The notes under the pieces were generated by a model, which ran no database searches, was not told the DNA's origin, and saw nothing but the letters and a program-made list of their open reading frames with translations. The position numbers and the translations under genes are program-made. A stretch of DNA of 64,000 nucleotides from Pollenia angustigena (Eukaryota > Arthropoda > Insecta > Diptera > Polleniidae). Below are positions 1 through 11,294 of the stretch, piece after piece. The DNA is taken from contig OV884058.1 of NCBI GenBank assembly GCA_930367215.1, forward strand, positions 171,040,478 to 171,104,477, given 5' to 3'. The first letter of the stretch is position 1, and every line of letters starts with the position of its first letter.

Positions 1-124
1 ATATACAAAATGCAAATAGATTGTTTGAATATGCAAATTTGTTTATAGGACCGATTTCAGACAAAAAATTGTTTGATTCTACAAATTTTTTGTTTGAATT
101 GGAAAAATAATTTTTTCTGTGTAG
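1..124. repeat. Right end of a MITE ending TTTTTTCTGTGTAG
   Basis: The window opens inside an AT-rich element that ends at TTTTTTCTGTGTAG. The same terminus in inverse orientation (ACACAGAAAAAA) opens the fragment at 1661 and bounds both ends of the element at 27726-27967, so this is the right part of the same or a related MITE family. The left end lies outside the window. Confidence 0.5.
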
Positions 125-384
125 CACCCCGGTCTGTATAACGGGTAGCTGGGGACTGGATATATGAAGAATGTTGTTTTTCTTTCTGATCCGATATTAT
201 CGTCCACAATTATTACCTATGGCATCACAATGGATCATACTTAACTCTGGGTGCGGTTCTAAAAATTTACTTTGTACCAGCGTTTCTACCTAATCTAACT
301 CGAGTATTGAAAGGTTCTGCGGAGAAAATAATTTAAGAAAAATTCCAATACCCAAAACGTGGCTTCCTGAAAATCAAATGGAGT

Positions 385-632
385 GCTCAAAGCTGAAGCG
401 AACCAAGTCAAAAAAGAAAATTCGAAAATATATTGAGTTTAAGTTAGTAAATTGCCGTTAATTACTGGAGCCACTTACTTGGGTTTATTACCGCTACCTT
501 AGAAACGAAACTGTTTTTGATTTACCCCATTACAGAACTGGATTGAGTTAAAATTTGCGGAGATTTTCGCACCAGATTTGTAATACTTATACGTGATATA
601 TTTTATGACTTGGTTCGGTTCAGCTCTGACCC
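385..632. repeat. Small inverted-repeat element (MITE-like)
   Basis: AGCTGAAGCGAACCAAGTCA at 391-410 is matched in reverse complement at 606-625 with one mismatch, and the similarity continues a few bases outward. The ~200-bp interior is non-coding. No target duplication was recognised, so the superfamily is open. The sequence from 125 to 384 shows nothing recognisable. Confidence 0.45.
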
Positions 633-1660
633 CTACAAATATAATAAAGAAAATGTAGTCTTCACTCTTTTTATTTATTAATAAGCAATTTTAAAGTAGC
701 ATTTCATATTTGCTTTTTAATTTTCACCAAATTTTATTAAGTTCATAAATATTTTTAAAGCAAACTCTTTCAGTTGCTGTTTGTGTACACCTGTATAAAT
801 TTTCCTTAAAAAATTGCACTTTTAATTAGACTCTCTACAAACAAAACAGAGAGGCATTCATTTAAAGGTTAAATTTGTTATAAATTTCGTTACTTTCAAA
901 TAAAAACAAATCGTATAAAAAAACAAAGAAAATGATTCATTCACACTTTAATTTTTAAGGGGGCTTTAACAATTTGCAATAACTACTCAAGTAGTTAACG
1001 TTGAATTTTTTTCTATTATTTTATTTTTCAAGTAGGAAAAGGTGTTAATAAACATATTTTAGCAAAATATTTATGAACAAATCCAAAAAAAAAGTTCATT
1101 ATTATTTTTATTATCGAGTCTTTGCTTCATCTTAATGCCGGATTTTTTCGGATTTAGCCAATAAGTCTGCCAGCCATTGTAACAAATTTATTAACACCCC
1201 TTTTTTTAAACAAAATAAAAACAAAAAAATATGACTTGTGCCCATATTACTGGCTTGTATTAAAACCTTATTAACAATATACATATTGCTAATGGATAAT
1301 TTTGTTTAAAATAAAAATTTATAGCAATTTTTATTTCTTAAATTACACACGATTTTTAATTAAAATTTTTGTTTTAAATAAAATGAAAATATGAGTTAAT
1401 AACTAATAAAAATAGATAAAGTATTTTTGATTAAAATTGTTTAATTAAAAACTGTTTTAATAAAAATTGTAATTAAATATTTTGCCAAAAAGAAGCTAAT
1501 AATTAAAAAAAAAAAAAACTGTAAATGATTCTGTTAGCCGGGTAAGCGCAAAGAATGATTGCTTCATCTCTTCATACAAACAGCTTCTGTAATGTCAACT
1601 ACAGGAAATGACATTCATTTAGCGGCACAGTGGATTGCCATAGGTTACTTTATATTCTAT
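633..1660. other. AT-rich DNA without recognisable features
   Basis: This stretch is dominated by A/T runs and short TTAAT-type words. I see no coding potential, RNA gene or clear repeat. The last 140 bases (from about 1520) are slightly more GC-balanced but could not be assigned. Confidence 0.5.
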
Positions 1661-1737
1661 ACACAGAAAAAAATAAAAAATAAATTTTAATTAAAAAATT
1701 TGTGATGTTAATTCAAAAATTAATTCATTTTGCAACA
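1661..1737. repeat. Truncated MITE left end (ACACAGAAAAAAATA)
   Basis: ACACAGAAAAAAATA followed by TTAATTAAAAAATTTGTGAT closely matches the left end of the complete element at 27726-27967. The copy stops where the next repeat begins at about 1739, so it is truncated or was joined by a deletion. Confidence 0.5.
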
Positions 1738-1738
1738 G

Positions 1739-1860
1739 TAAAGCCCTTATGACACTACATTTTTAATGCATTGTTCAAGTTTTGGTGAACAGTGCAAATA
1801 TAAAGTTATAGAAAAATTTACCAAGTGCGAAGGGTTCAGCTGTATTAAGATAAATGGCAA
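1739..1860. repeat. Fragment of the TTAA-type MITE
   Basis: AAGCCCTTATGACACTACAT and the following ~110 bases (including AAATTTACCAAGTGCGA and AAGATAAATGGCAA) match the left part of the complete element at 49949-50576. The copy breaks off at about 1860, exactly where the decayed LINE begins. Confidence 0.55.
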
Positions 1861-2990
1861 GTTCCACCGGAGTTTCGGTCTTCCCCGTCTGCGCTTTCAA
1901 TGGTAGTTGTCCTTCAACGCCTTTTTGACTGGAGCGTTTGCATTCATTTTACCGACATGGCCCAGGTAGCGCAATCGCTGTATTTTGATGCGCTTAACTA
2001 CGTTCATGTCGGGTTGTAGGCTCGTACAGCTCAAGGTTTTTTCGACGTAGGGAATGGTTAATGGATTCCAACATCGATTTTAGATTTTTCGATCTTATTT
2101 TTTTTACCACAAAATCGATTTTCGATTGGAATCGAAATTTGGATTGGAATCGAAATCGATTTACCATTCCCTAGTTCGACGCGTATGCACCTCGTAAACA
2201 CGATCGGGCCATAGATTTTGCGTAGGATTTTTCACAAGTACACATGTTTCAACGCCATTAAGAGCACCGGTAGAATAGGCGTGTTGTAAAATGTTATTTT
2301 AGGTCGTCGAGAGAGAGCAATGGTCTGGTTAGCCCAAAGTAGCATATATTTGACGGCACGCATATATTTGCAAGCCTTATTTTGATGATGACTTAATTTT
2401 TTCTATTGATGGCGAAGTAAATGAACTATTCTTCTACCTCGATCTTGCAATTCCTTTACAATGTCACAATTTCGTCGTCGTGCCATTTGTCTAGCAGTTG
2501 CAAGCAAAAGTTTGGTCTCCTCCTCATCAGACCCATATTCGCTAATTTCTTCTCAGTTCTGGAAAAATCACCAGTTACAAATCACTGTACCTTTCCGACG
2601 ACATCAATGTCATCCGCAGGATGTGACATTTCGTTTCCACTGTGCCTGTTTTTATTTACTTCTGCTTTTTCATCAGTATGTTGAAGAAATTGCAAGAAGA
2701 CCCCTTGTAGTGGTGAATGGTTCAGAGAGGTTGCTTACTTTTTTCCTACTGAGGATAAAGTGTCACATAAAGTCGTTCTACTAAGGCGTAAAATTTTGGA
2801 TGGGATCTCATACGAAAAAATAATTTCAAACTATTTTTCCTTATCGCTATCGGTGGCTGCTTTATAGTCGATAAAAAGATGGTTTGTATCGCTTTGTTTT
2901 AATGGGTCTTCCAGATTTGGCGGAGCGAAGATTTGGTTGATAGTTGATTTATTTAGCCTGAAGCCACAATGATATGGTTGAATCAGTTAG
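1861..2990 (-). pseudogene. Decayed non-LTR retrotransposon reverse transcriptase (C-terminal part)
   Basis: Read on the minus strand in shifting frames, this is a broken LINE polymerase. In order from about 2990 downward: a fingers segment (YHCGFRLNKST then LFIDYKAATDS), the PFTTTRGL region near 2700, and a degraded active-site box PADDIDVVGK, where the usual tyrosine before ADD is proline. Next come a thumb-like segment ending ANMGL, then RKIYGPIVF near 2200 and the C-terminal stretch QRLRYLGHVGKMNANAP followed by RRRGRPKLRW near 1870-1960. Many insect LINEs end with this LGH/GRP block. Several stops and frameshifts make it inactive, the 5' part with endonuclease is missing, and a 126-bp MITE interrupts it at 2048-2173. 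The clade is not certain. Confidence 0.75.
2048..2173. mobile_element. 126-bp hAT-like MITE (TAGGGAATGGT ends)
   Basis: The ends are TAGGGAATGGT and its reverse complement ACCATTCCCTA, flanked by TTTCGACG (2040-2047) and GTTCGACG (2174-2181), a 7/8 match to an 8-bp target duplication as in hAT elements. The interior is filled with AATCGATTTT-type words on both strands. It interrupts the LINE reading frame between RKIYGP and the QRLRYLGH block. A 1.1-kb relative with a perfect duplication is at 11295-12399. Confidence 0.8.
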
Positions 2991-3164
2991 TGAAAACTCT
3001 ATGATTAAATGGAATAGACTGTTTTTTTTTACTGTGAAATAATTGCAAAGCCATCCTTACTCCTATTCCAGAAATGCCAAAAACAAAATAAAAAACCTGA
3101 TAGATTGTTAGTTTCAGGGCTGATCTAAAGGCGACTTCACCCATTTGTTTTGATCATTGTAGTC

Positions 3165-4740
3165 TAATTACACTACGTAACAAAATTTCAACAAAGTCGT
3201 TACCAAATGAATCTAGCACCTTATCTTTATGTAAAATTGTCAGAAAAAAGTCAGAATTGTCAAAAGTAGAACAGTTTTTGAGATATTCCAAAATAACCTT
3301 AATTTGTGTTTTTAAAAAAGATGATGTGACCGAAATGGAAATATCTTCAAAAATTTTAAACGGATTATGTATTTCTTTTTTTTTTTTAGTAAAAGGTTAT
3401 AAAATTTCTAAAATAACCATGGGTCGTTTGTACATATGAGGCAATAAATGGCAGAGTTAAAGTTGACAAAAGTTCAAGCTTCATTGAAAATTTTATGATT
3501 TTGTTCAATTTTGTTCTTTTCAAGTTATTTTTTGTAAACCAATGATTTAAAAATCCTAATGTTTTATTGCATGCGACATAAGATTATTTTAATATGAATA
3601 TTTGGCGCCCAACAAGACATAGATTGGTACAAAAAGTTACAGAAGATTTAGTAGATTAACCCACATAGAAATTTAATAGTTTTAAGCTTTTTTTAATATT
3701 TATTGTTACTAAAAATTTAGCTTTGTATATTTATTTGTTCTGTTTTTCTTTGTTTTGATAATAATCGAAAAGTTGGTTAATTCAATTAATCTTCTGTAAG
3801 TTTGTCATTTTTGCACCGATCTGGATCCTATTGGGCACAAAATGTACGTATTGAAATAGGCTAACGTCGTAAGTGATAAAGCTTAAAAAAATTTAATTGT
3901 TTGTTTTAAAAAAATTTACTTGAAAATAGCAAAATTGCAAAAAATCATCAAATTTATAATGAAGTTAGAAATTTTGTCCATTTTATAACCTTTCACTAAA
4001 AAGAAAGAAAAACATAATCCGTTTAAAACTTTTGATGATACAGTAGAATCCCGATAATTCGTAATCGCAAGGGACCGGCCATTTCTTACGAATTATAGGG
4101 GTTTTCGATTTAGCGGGGTTTCGATTTAACGGGGTTAAAATAAAATAAATACGAATTAACAAGGTTTTTAAATTTATTAACTTAAACGATAAAAAAAACA
4201 TAAAAAAATTCTTAAAAATAAAATATATGAAAATTATTCATGTAACAAACTGATCTTTAGAAAATAAACCCACACACAAGCAAAAACCCACGCAAAAAAA
4301 AATAGCGTAAGTAAAAAATCATTCTTTCCATGTTTTTGTTGTTTTTAGTACGAATTATAAGTGGTAGTAAGCAAACAATTACGATTTATAAGAGGTAAAG
4401 AAGATTTTATTTGAAAAAAAAATTACGAATTAGCGAGGGGATCAAAATGTATGGAAATTTTATGAATTAACGAGATTTTTTCAAGGGACCGACAGTTTAT
4501 TACGAATTATCGGGAATTACGATTTATCGGGGTACGAATTATCGGGATTTGACTGTATTTGCATTTCGGTCACATCATCTTTTTTAAATAACGGTTATTT
4601 TGGAATATCTCAAAAAATGTTCTACTTTTAACAATTCTGATTTCATATTCGGATTTAGCGGACGATTTTACATAAAGATAAAGTGTCAGATTCATTTGGT
4701 CAAAAAACTGTCACGAAGTGTTATTTAACAAATTATTTGG
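3165..4740. repeat. Long diverged inverted repeat
   Basis: Two arms of about 500 bp face each other across a ~100-bp spacer (about 3661-3770). Matching anchors include ACCAAATGAATCT, TTATCTTTATGTAAAAT, TCAGAATTGT-AAAAGTAGA, GATGATGTGACCGAAATG, TTTTAAACGGATTATGT and AAAGGTTATAAAAT. In the left arm they run at 3205-3410, and in the right arm they appear reversed at 3965-4700. Inner anchors are GCCCAA followed by TTACAGAAGATT. The arms are clearly diverged, so it is old. The right arm holds a pogo-like insertion at 4041-4555. No transposase was recognised. Confidence 0.7.
4041..4555. mobile_element. 515-bp pogo/Tigger-like MITE with TA duplication
   Basis: The left end CAGTAGAATCCCGATAATTC is mirrored at the right by ATTATCGGGATTTGACTG, and both sides are flanked by TA. 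Ends beginning CAGT with a TA duplication are characteristic of pogo/Tigger relatives of the Tc1-mariner group. The interior carries many ACGAATTA words and no open frame of note. The insertion splits the right arm of the inverted repeat between AAACGGATTATG-type and GACCGAAATG-type anchors, so it is younger than that repeat. Confidence 0.75.
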
Positions 4741-5914
4741 GGAAAGAAATCAAAAATAATCTTTAAAATATTTGGATTGATAAAAGAACTTTATTTGAGC
4801 TCGAAGTCAAAAAAAAAAATAGTTCTATTATCAAAATATTATAAAGGTCGAATAAAATACAATATTCAATTAATATTAAGATCGCTTAAAGATTATTAAT
4901 AATTTATTTTTAATGATTGTTTTAGAGTACCTTAAAGATATCCTAATTGTTTTTAGATAATTGGTAATCGTAGTCATCTATTAATTAAACATTCTTACTA
5001 CACGATTATCAGATCATTACGTTTGTTAAATACTTATCGTAATCGTTATTTAACAGCTAAGATATGTCTTATGCTATGTTTTTAAACGTGTTTAAACAAA
5101 TTGTTGATTAAGCTAACTTAAGCCGTTCACATTACATTAAGATTTAAGCTGATTAATAAATAAAACGCAACAAACAAATTAATATTTGTTTAAAGTATTA
5201 AAAATTAATAGAAACAATTTAATAAAGTTATCAGAAGATTAATTTAAACATATAAATGATGAAATTGTGAAAATAAATGGAGTATTTAAAGAAATAATAA
5301 AATCATTAAGAAGAAATAGTTATGGGTTGTACACGTGAGAGGTACGTCAATTGTGGCCGATTCTACATCATACTCAGTTTGTGGTATGCTCAGAGGATTC
5401 TATGTGATTAATGAACTGATTTAGTTTTATTCACGCCAATTTGTTAATCACTTCAATGTATAATAATTTGATGTGATTAAAGCCTTATCACGTTCGTGAT
5501 GCTTCAACGTGTTTTAAAATCCAAGTGTGAACATAGCAATTCGAAGGCCTTTAGAATAATGGTTTTTTATAAATAGACCAGTGGAGTTATAGAACTTTTG
5601 TTCTTAAAATATTGTTAAACATAAATTATCAAATGTGTTAGTAAAACTTACAACAATTTAAACATCATAATTAAAATAAATACATGTAACGTCAATTTTC
5701 GTGTCACGTGGAATTCTCGCTGGAATCAGTGCAATAGCAGTATACAATTTGCCATCGTGATCGTAAATTTTGTGAGTGAGCTTGCGTGATCCTTCCCTTG
5801 GGAACGTGCGTGACCGTTAGTCAAGAACTACTCAAGCGCACAGATCTAGCTAGTAAATACATATGTATACAAAGTCGAATTTCTTTAGGTCTCACCAGAC
5901 AATTTGGTGGGTAC
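4741..5914. other. AT-rich DNA without recognised features
   Basis: Mostly A/T-rich sequence. The part from 5690 to 5860 is more GC-balanced (for example CGTGTCACGTGGAATTCTCG) but no conserved reading frame or known repeat was recognised. Confidence 0.5.
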
Positions 5915-6664
5915 TGATAAAAAAAACAACGCAAAAAAAATTTTAGGACGATCGGCGAAGGCTAAGCCGTCCCTCACGCCCACAAAAGTTTGAGAAAAAT
6001 TATATTTTTATATGAAATCTGACTTTTATGTTTCATAATGAAAATATTAATTTTGTAGAATAGTTCTTAACAAGTTTTTAAACAAAATAAACTTAAAAAT
6101 ATTGAATAAGTTAATTAAAAAAAATCAAATTTTTAATTTTTTTAAAGAAACGCATTTTCTGTGAATCACGTATCCTTAATTTTGTTGAAAAACATTTTTA
6201 TTATTTATAAAAAAAAAAAAAAAACAGACCAGCCTGGTGTTTTAACCTAATTCGGGTGCGCTAAATCCACTAGTGGTGACCGTTTTTAAGTAAGCTTTTG
6301 TTTTCGAGATATACCGTTATTTCGAAAATAGAGGAGGTTGCACAACATATATTTGCGTAACTCAAAAACGGTTTAGTATATTCAATAAACTTAAAAAAAC
6401 GGAAATTCCGCAATAAAATTACCTTTAAAAAAGCCTAAAGGTTTTTCTTATACGCGCAGTCATTTTAGCAAAAAAAATTTCAAAATTTTTGTTCTTTAAA
6501 AAATCATAAAAAATTGTAAGACAATTAAAAAAAGAATTTGCAAACAAAAAAAATTTGTTCTGTTCACAAAAATTTCCATTAAATAAAAAATTGTGAGACG
6601 TTTAAAACACGAATTTGCAAACAAAAAAAGTTTGTTCTGTTCACAAAAAATTCTATTAAATTTA

Positions 6665-6815
6665 ATGCTGGGTACACACTATGCAACGCATTTGCTCAAT
6701 CTAGTGAATTAAATTCATTTTCATTCATTCCAGATTGCATCAACATCAAAATGCTTTGTTATTTTGAGATTGCATTGATGTAGCTTGCATGTAGAATGCA
6801 CTGTGTACCCAGCAT
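6665..6815. repeat. 151-bp nested MITE (ATGCTGGGTACACA ends)
   Basis: ATGCTGGGTACACA opens the element and TGTGTACCCAGCAT closes it. The inversion continues imperfectly into TGCA-rich subterminal sequence. The ~120-bp interior is non-coding. It lies within the larger element 5915-8340. No target duplication was clear. Confidence 0.6.
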
Positions 6816-6829
6816 GAGAATTTCACAAA

Positions 6830-7975
6830 ACGCAATATTTGCATGAGAGCCTCCCTAAAAAGTGGTGATTAAGGGCAAGTATGTTTTAGGAAAATGTTAA
6901 AAACAAAAACCTAATGGAGGTTGCTCATTCTTCCCCCCCCCCCCAACCCTCCCCTAGAGCGACTCCTTGGCAGTAATGGGGCTTTTTCTGTAATATATTC
7001 CTAGTCTGTATTGAAAATTTTGTATGGGAGTCCCTTTAAGGAATAGAGATAGCGGGTAGGTATGTTAAAAACAAATGATGGGGACAAAAAATAAAGTGGG
7101 ATCGGTCATACATTTGACTCATCTAGGTGCATCCTAGGCGCTACAGGGGCCAAATTTAAAATTTTCATTAGACCGCCACATTTGTATTGCAAATATGTTT
7201 TAAGAAAATAATAAGCATAAACAACTGATGATGGTCCGTCATACATTTTATGTCTCTAGGGGCGATTCCTTGGCAGTTATGGGCCTTTTTCTTCAATATA
7301 TTTCTAGTCTGTATTGAAAATTTTGTATGGGAGTCCCTTTAAGGAATAGAGATAGCGGGTAGGTATGTTAAAAACAAATGATGGGGATAAAAAATAAAGT
7401 GGGATCGGTCATACATTTGACTCATCTAGGGGCATCCTAGGCGCTACAGGGGCCAAATTTAAAATTTTCATTAGACCGCCACATTTGTATTGCAAATATG
7501 TTTTAAGAAAATAATAAGCATAAACAACTGATGATGGTCCGTCATACATTTTATGTCTCTAGGGGCGATTCCTTGGCAGTTATGGGCCTTTTTCTTCAAT
7601 ATATTCCTAGTCTGTATTGAAAATTTTGTATGGGAGTCCCTTTAAGGAATAGAGATAGCGGGTAGGTATGTTAAAAACAAATGATGGGGATAAAAAATAA
7701 AGTGGGATCGGTCATACATTTGACTCATCTAGGGGCATCCTAGGCGCTACAGGGGCCAAATTTAAAATTTTCATTAGACCGCCACATTTGTATTGCAAAT
7801 ATGTTTTAAGAAAATAATAAGCATAAACAACTGATGATGGTCCGTCATACATTTTATGTCTCTAGGGGCGATTCCTTGGCAGTTATGGGCCTTTTTCTTC
7901 AATATATTTCTAGTCTGTATTGACAATTTTGTATGGGAGACCCCTTTAGAAATGAAGAAAGCGGGAAGGTAGGGT
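6830..7975. repeat. Tandem array of a 303-bp unit
   Basis: CTAGTCTGTATTGA occurs at 7001, 7304, 7607 and 7910, each exactly 303 bp apart. Three complete units are nearly identical over their whole length, with the shared word GGGATCGGTCATACATTTGA. A more diverged partial unit lies on each side (6830-7000 and 7910-7975), and the left one contains a C-homopolymer at about 6935. Sharp central homogeneity with diverged edges fits recent unequal exchange. Short open frames inside repeat with the unit and have no coding character. Confidence 0.9.
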
Positions 7976-8731
7976 AGAAACAAATGATATGCGCTTAACT
8001 ATTAGTTTTTGTTAGCAAACGCAAATATTGAAGCTGAATTGACGTGTGTTAGAAAAAATAGTTCTAACAAAAAATTCGCATCATTGCTGCTGTTTACTTT
8101 TTATTTTAATTAGGTTTTGTTCAATATGAGATTTAGAGAAAACTTATTGAGACAAAAGTTGTTGGAAACTTCATTAATAACAACTTCTTTGTAAACGATT
8201 TTTATGTAAATTTAATATTTTCCAAGTTATGAGGCATAAAAGTCGGACTTAACGATTTTTCTCAAACTTTGGCGGACTTGAGGGACGGTTTAGCCTTCGC
8301 CGATTGTCCTAAAACTTTTTTTGGTGTCGTTTCTTATCAAGAGCATGAGTGAGAGCATGGAAAAATAGAAAACAAATATGCTCCATACAGTTAACGACCA
8401 CCCTAGTATACATATCGAGGGCTTATATTCAATACCCGCCATACACCAATTATTGGAAAATGACTTTTTGATGGCAAATTGTGCACTGATGCCAGCTTTA
8501 CCTCTGACAAAAATTTCAGAAAAAAAAAAAAAATTAATATAAGTTCTTTTTTTTTTAAATATTTGTGGTACCGCTATCAACCGCACGATTTTTTTTAATG
8601 CAATACCCGCCATACGCCACACATTGGTTGAAGTTCATAGAACGAGCGGCAAAAAATAGAAGAAGTTGTTGAAGGAAAATGAAACTTGGCATTTGTTTGA
8701 ATCAAGAAAAAATGGAAAAATCAAAATGAAT

Positions 8732-8975
8732 CGCCCACTTTTACGCCCACCTCCCATACAAAGTGAAAATTAAATTTTAACCTACGGCATTGTTTTTTGG
8801 CACATAGCATTTTTAAGCACTCGTAATCATTTGTGTGATATTTAAAAAATATCCGCCCACTTTTACGCTCACCTCCCATACAAAGTGAAAATTAAATTTT
8901 AACCTACGGCATTGTTTTTTGGCACATAGCATTTTGAAACACTCATAATCATTTGTGTGAAATTTGATTTCTGCC
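8732..8975. repeat. 122-bp direct duplication
   Basis: CGCCCACTTTTACGCCCACC at 8732 recurs at 8854 with one change, and the following ~100 bases are almost identical in both copies (including TAACCTACGGCATTG). A third, truncated start (CACGCCCACCTCCCAT) appears near 9060. Confidence 0.85.
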
Positions 8976-9207
8976 TTGATTTCTAATACATCAACTCAAT
9001 TTTCACAAAAAATAAATATTATAATTGTAAAATGGGCTCCTGAAAATATATACCTGATCACGCCCACCTCCCATAAAAAAAAACAAATAGAAAAAACATG
9101 AATTACGTAATTCAAGCATAGTCTTTTAATAATTTTTTAACATTATTATCGGGTTGCAGAACAGTTAAATTAACAGTTAAATTATATGCATTTGCATACT
9201 GCTCAGT

Positions 9208-9826
9208 TAAGGCGACCGTACACGACATGTTTTTGTCATCTGACATGTCAAATTTCCCACTGCAAAATACATACATGTCGTGTGTTACCTTTTAAACTTT
9301 GCTTCTGTAGAAGTCAGATGCAAAGTCATCTGACAAAATTTCAATTAGAGCGTGCTCTATTTTTTTCTGACAAACCATCTGACATCAGAAATCTATGCCG
9401 CGAAGAAACCGGCAGCGGCGTCCACTATTGACGGAATCATTAGCCGGCTGAAGTTAATATTTTACAATACTGAAATATATATAATCATCGCACCATTGAA
9501 TAGAATTTATGTAATTATATATATAAAAACCGTTTCACTATAATATCCTAAATTGGTATCTTTGAATTAAAAGAAAAATATGTTAAGATGGCTAAATTAT
9601 TTAACGGCGTAAATACAAACTTTCGTGGCGGCATTATTATTTTGGTTTTTGTAACAACTATGGGAAAAAAACAGAGACAATGTCAGAAGCAAATTACATG
9701 TACGTTTGTGACCGAATATTATAAACCTTCTGTAAAACAGCCATTTTGACAGACATGCACAATTACATGTGACTTGAAAAGTTGACAAGTCAGATGTAAA
9801 AAACATGTCGTCTACATGCACCTTTA
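9208..9826. mobile_element. 619-bp MITE (ACGACATGTTTTT ends)
   Basis: TAAGGCGACCGTACACGACA and the following TGTTTTTGTCATCTGACATG are mirrored at 9780-9826, giving ~45-bp inverted ends. Subterminal sequence is rich in TCTGACA and ACATGT words. An unusually GC-rich stretch at about 9398-9450 (CGGCAGCGGCGTCCACTATT) stands out and is shared with the second, truncated copy at 19477-19742. It is nested in the element 8415-10345. Confidence 0.7.
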
Positions 9827-10345
9827 CCAATCCAGCCTAGTAAATGGAAACATCTTCAAGATTTGAAGCCGGTTATACCACTAGAATATCATTACTTTTA
9901 TGATAATTTAGTTCAGATGGAGTCAAAGTAATAAGGAGCAATGTGACAATGTCCAATTTGAATTACCTTTTTTAATTATGTTTATTTTTTTGTTATTGTT
10001 TTATTATTGAATTCTTTTATGTTAGAAAAACGTTAAACAAATGCTTAATTTAATAAAGTTACATATTAGAGCAAAAAAACATATTTTTATTACTGTGCAA
10101 TTACCGCTATACGCCATAAAAATATTTGAAGATTTCAGTTGCAATACCCGACATCAACCATATCGCTACGAATAGAGTTAAAAGTTCTACTTTTTTTATA
10201 AGGGTGACTTAGTAGTCATATTTAAAAAATATTAAAGATGAAAGATTAATTCATACCTTAAGAATTTTCGAAAGAAACAGTTTTTTCTCTCTCCTGAAAA
10301 ATTGTATTTTGGCGGATGGCGGGTATTGAATATTAGCCGTCGATA

Positions 10346-10980
10346 TATATTTTTTAATTATTGAAAATCGAATAAACCAAAAATAAAATCTTTTAAAAAC
10401 ACATGTTTTTGAAAAATTTTAAACACAACAATAATTTATGGATATACAATCATTAAAGTTGAAAACATTTATTAAGTCATAGCTAATTTTTGGAAATCTT
10501 TCCCCTCCAATTCTAATAAAAACATTTTTATGAATTACATTCCAATTTGTAATGGACGCAATTTCATTCTAATAAAACAGATGTAAAATATGTGAGAATA
10601 TTTCTAAATTTCAAGGGTGTTCAATAGAATTTGACGTTTTTGTTTAGATAAAAAAAATTTTGTTCTTTTGTTCGTTCCATCAATAGTTTTGAAAGAGTTG
10701 AAAAGCTTTTTTGGGCATTAAAAATTTATTTACACTTGTTTGATGTAGACAACAGTATGTTTTAGTTTACTTAACATTAATGTTTTCAAAGAAAAATAAA
10801 TTTTATTTGAAATTATAGCAAAGTACTTGTGTAAAAGTTAAATTATTGTCATGTTACATGGAATATAAGATTTAAGACGATTAATAAATTGTCACATTGT
10901 TATACAATCAATTGTATTTGTCAAATAGATAAGATTAGATAAAGAAATTTGAAGTGTTTTTTAAGTGCCCTTCTATAATA
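10346..10980. other. AT-rich DNA without recognised features
   Basis: A/T-rich sequence between the element ending at 10345 and the dispersed repeat starting near 10981. No gene, inverted repeat or tandem structure was recognised. Confidence 0.5.
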
Positions 10981-11011
10981 TTGAAATAAGACCCTATAAA
11001 GTATATATGGA

Positions 11012-11225
11012 GTGAAAATAACGTAAGCGACATCATTTTCAATTTTCGTTTGTTTTTAATAAATGACTTTATTGGCAGCACTTGCATCATCTCCTAAAAT
11101 GTCATGGTCAAGGTACGAATAATTTTATCGTAAGCGACAAATTTCATACAAAATTTATATGAAATAAAATAAAAAAAAACTCTCTCCTGTAATATTTAAT
11201 TTTTTGGCACTTACGTTATTTTCGC
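11012..11225. repeat. MITE with GAAAATAACGTAAG ends
   Basis: GTGAAAATAACGTAAGCGAC near 11012 is mirrored by CACTTACGTTATTTTCGC ending at 11225. It sits at the GTATATAT position of the surrounding dispersed repeat, between AAAGTATATAT and ATATATTGTGGC, with TATAT-like sequence on both sides. Confidence 0.6.
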
Positions 11226-11294
11226 GGTTAGGGCTCGATATATATTGTGGCATCTTATGAGTAGCGAAGTTGATTTGACGATGTCTGTCTGAAC

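Larger units (their letters stand above)
5915..8340. mobile_element. Inverted-repeat element carrying a 303-bp tandem array
   Basis: About 130 bp at the left end (5915-6048) is matched in reverse complement at 8215-8340. Shared blocks are TGATAA, TTTTAGGAC-ATCGGCGAAGG, CCGTCCCTCA and AGTTTGAGAAAAAT, then GACTTTTATG and CATAA. The interior has a ~74-bp direct duplication near 6510-6660, a nested MITE at 6665-6815 and the 303-bp array. There is no transposase. No clean target duplication was found, so the superfamily is unclear. Long terminal inverted repeats around satellite-like units recall foldback and Helentron-derived non-autonomous elements, but that is only an analogy. Confidence 0.65.
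8415..10345. mobile_element. Inverted-repeat element with AATACCCGCCAT ends
   Basis: The left end ATATCGAGGGCTTATATTCA followed by ATACCCGCCAT is mirrored at 10311-10345 by ATGGCGGGTATTGAATATTA then GCCGTCGATAT. GCAATACCCGCCATACGCCA-like words recur inside (about 8602, 10090 and 10141). A 122-bp direct duplication lies at 8732-8975, and another MITE is nested at 9208-9826. No transposase frame was seen. Elements at 15978-16232 and 11012-11225 share the ATATCG-GGCT-like terminus. Confidence 0.6.

Noticed and set aside
2421..2784. Plus-strand frames of 87 and 107 codons
   Set aside because: They are antisense to the decayed minus-strand reverse transcriptase, which explains the sequence better.
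7774..7983. A 69-codon frame in the 303-bp array
   Set aside because: The frame is part of the repeated unit and shows no coding features.
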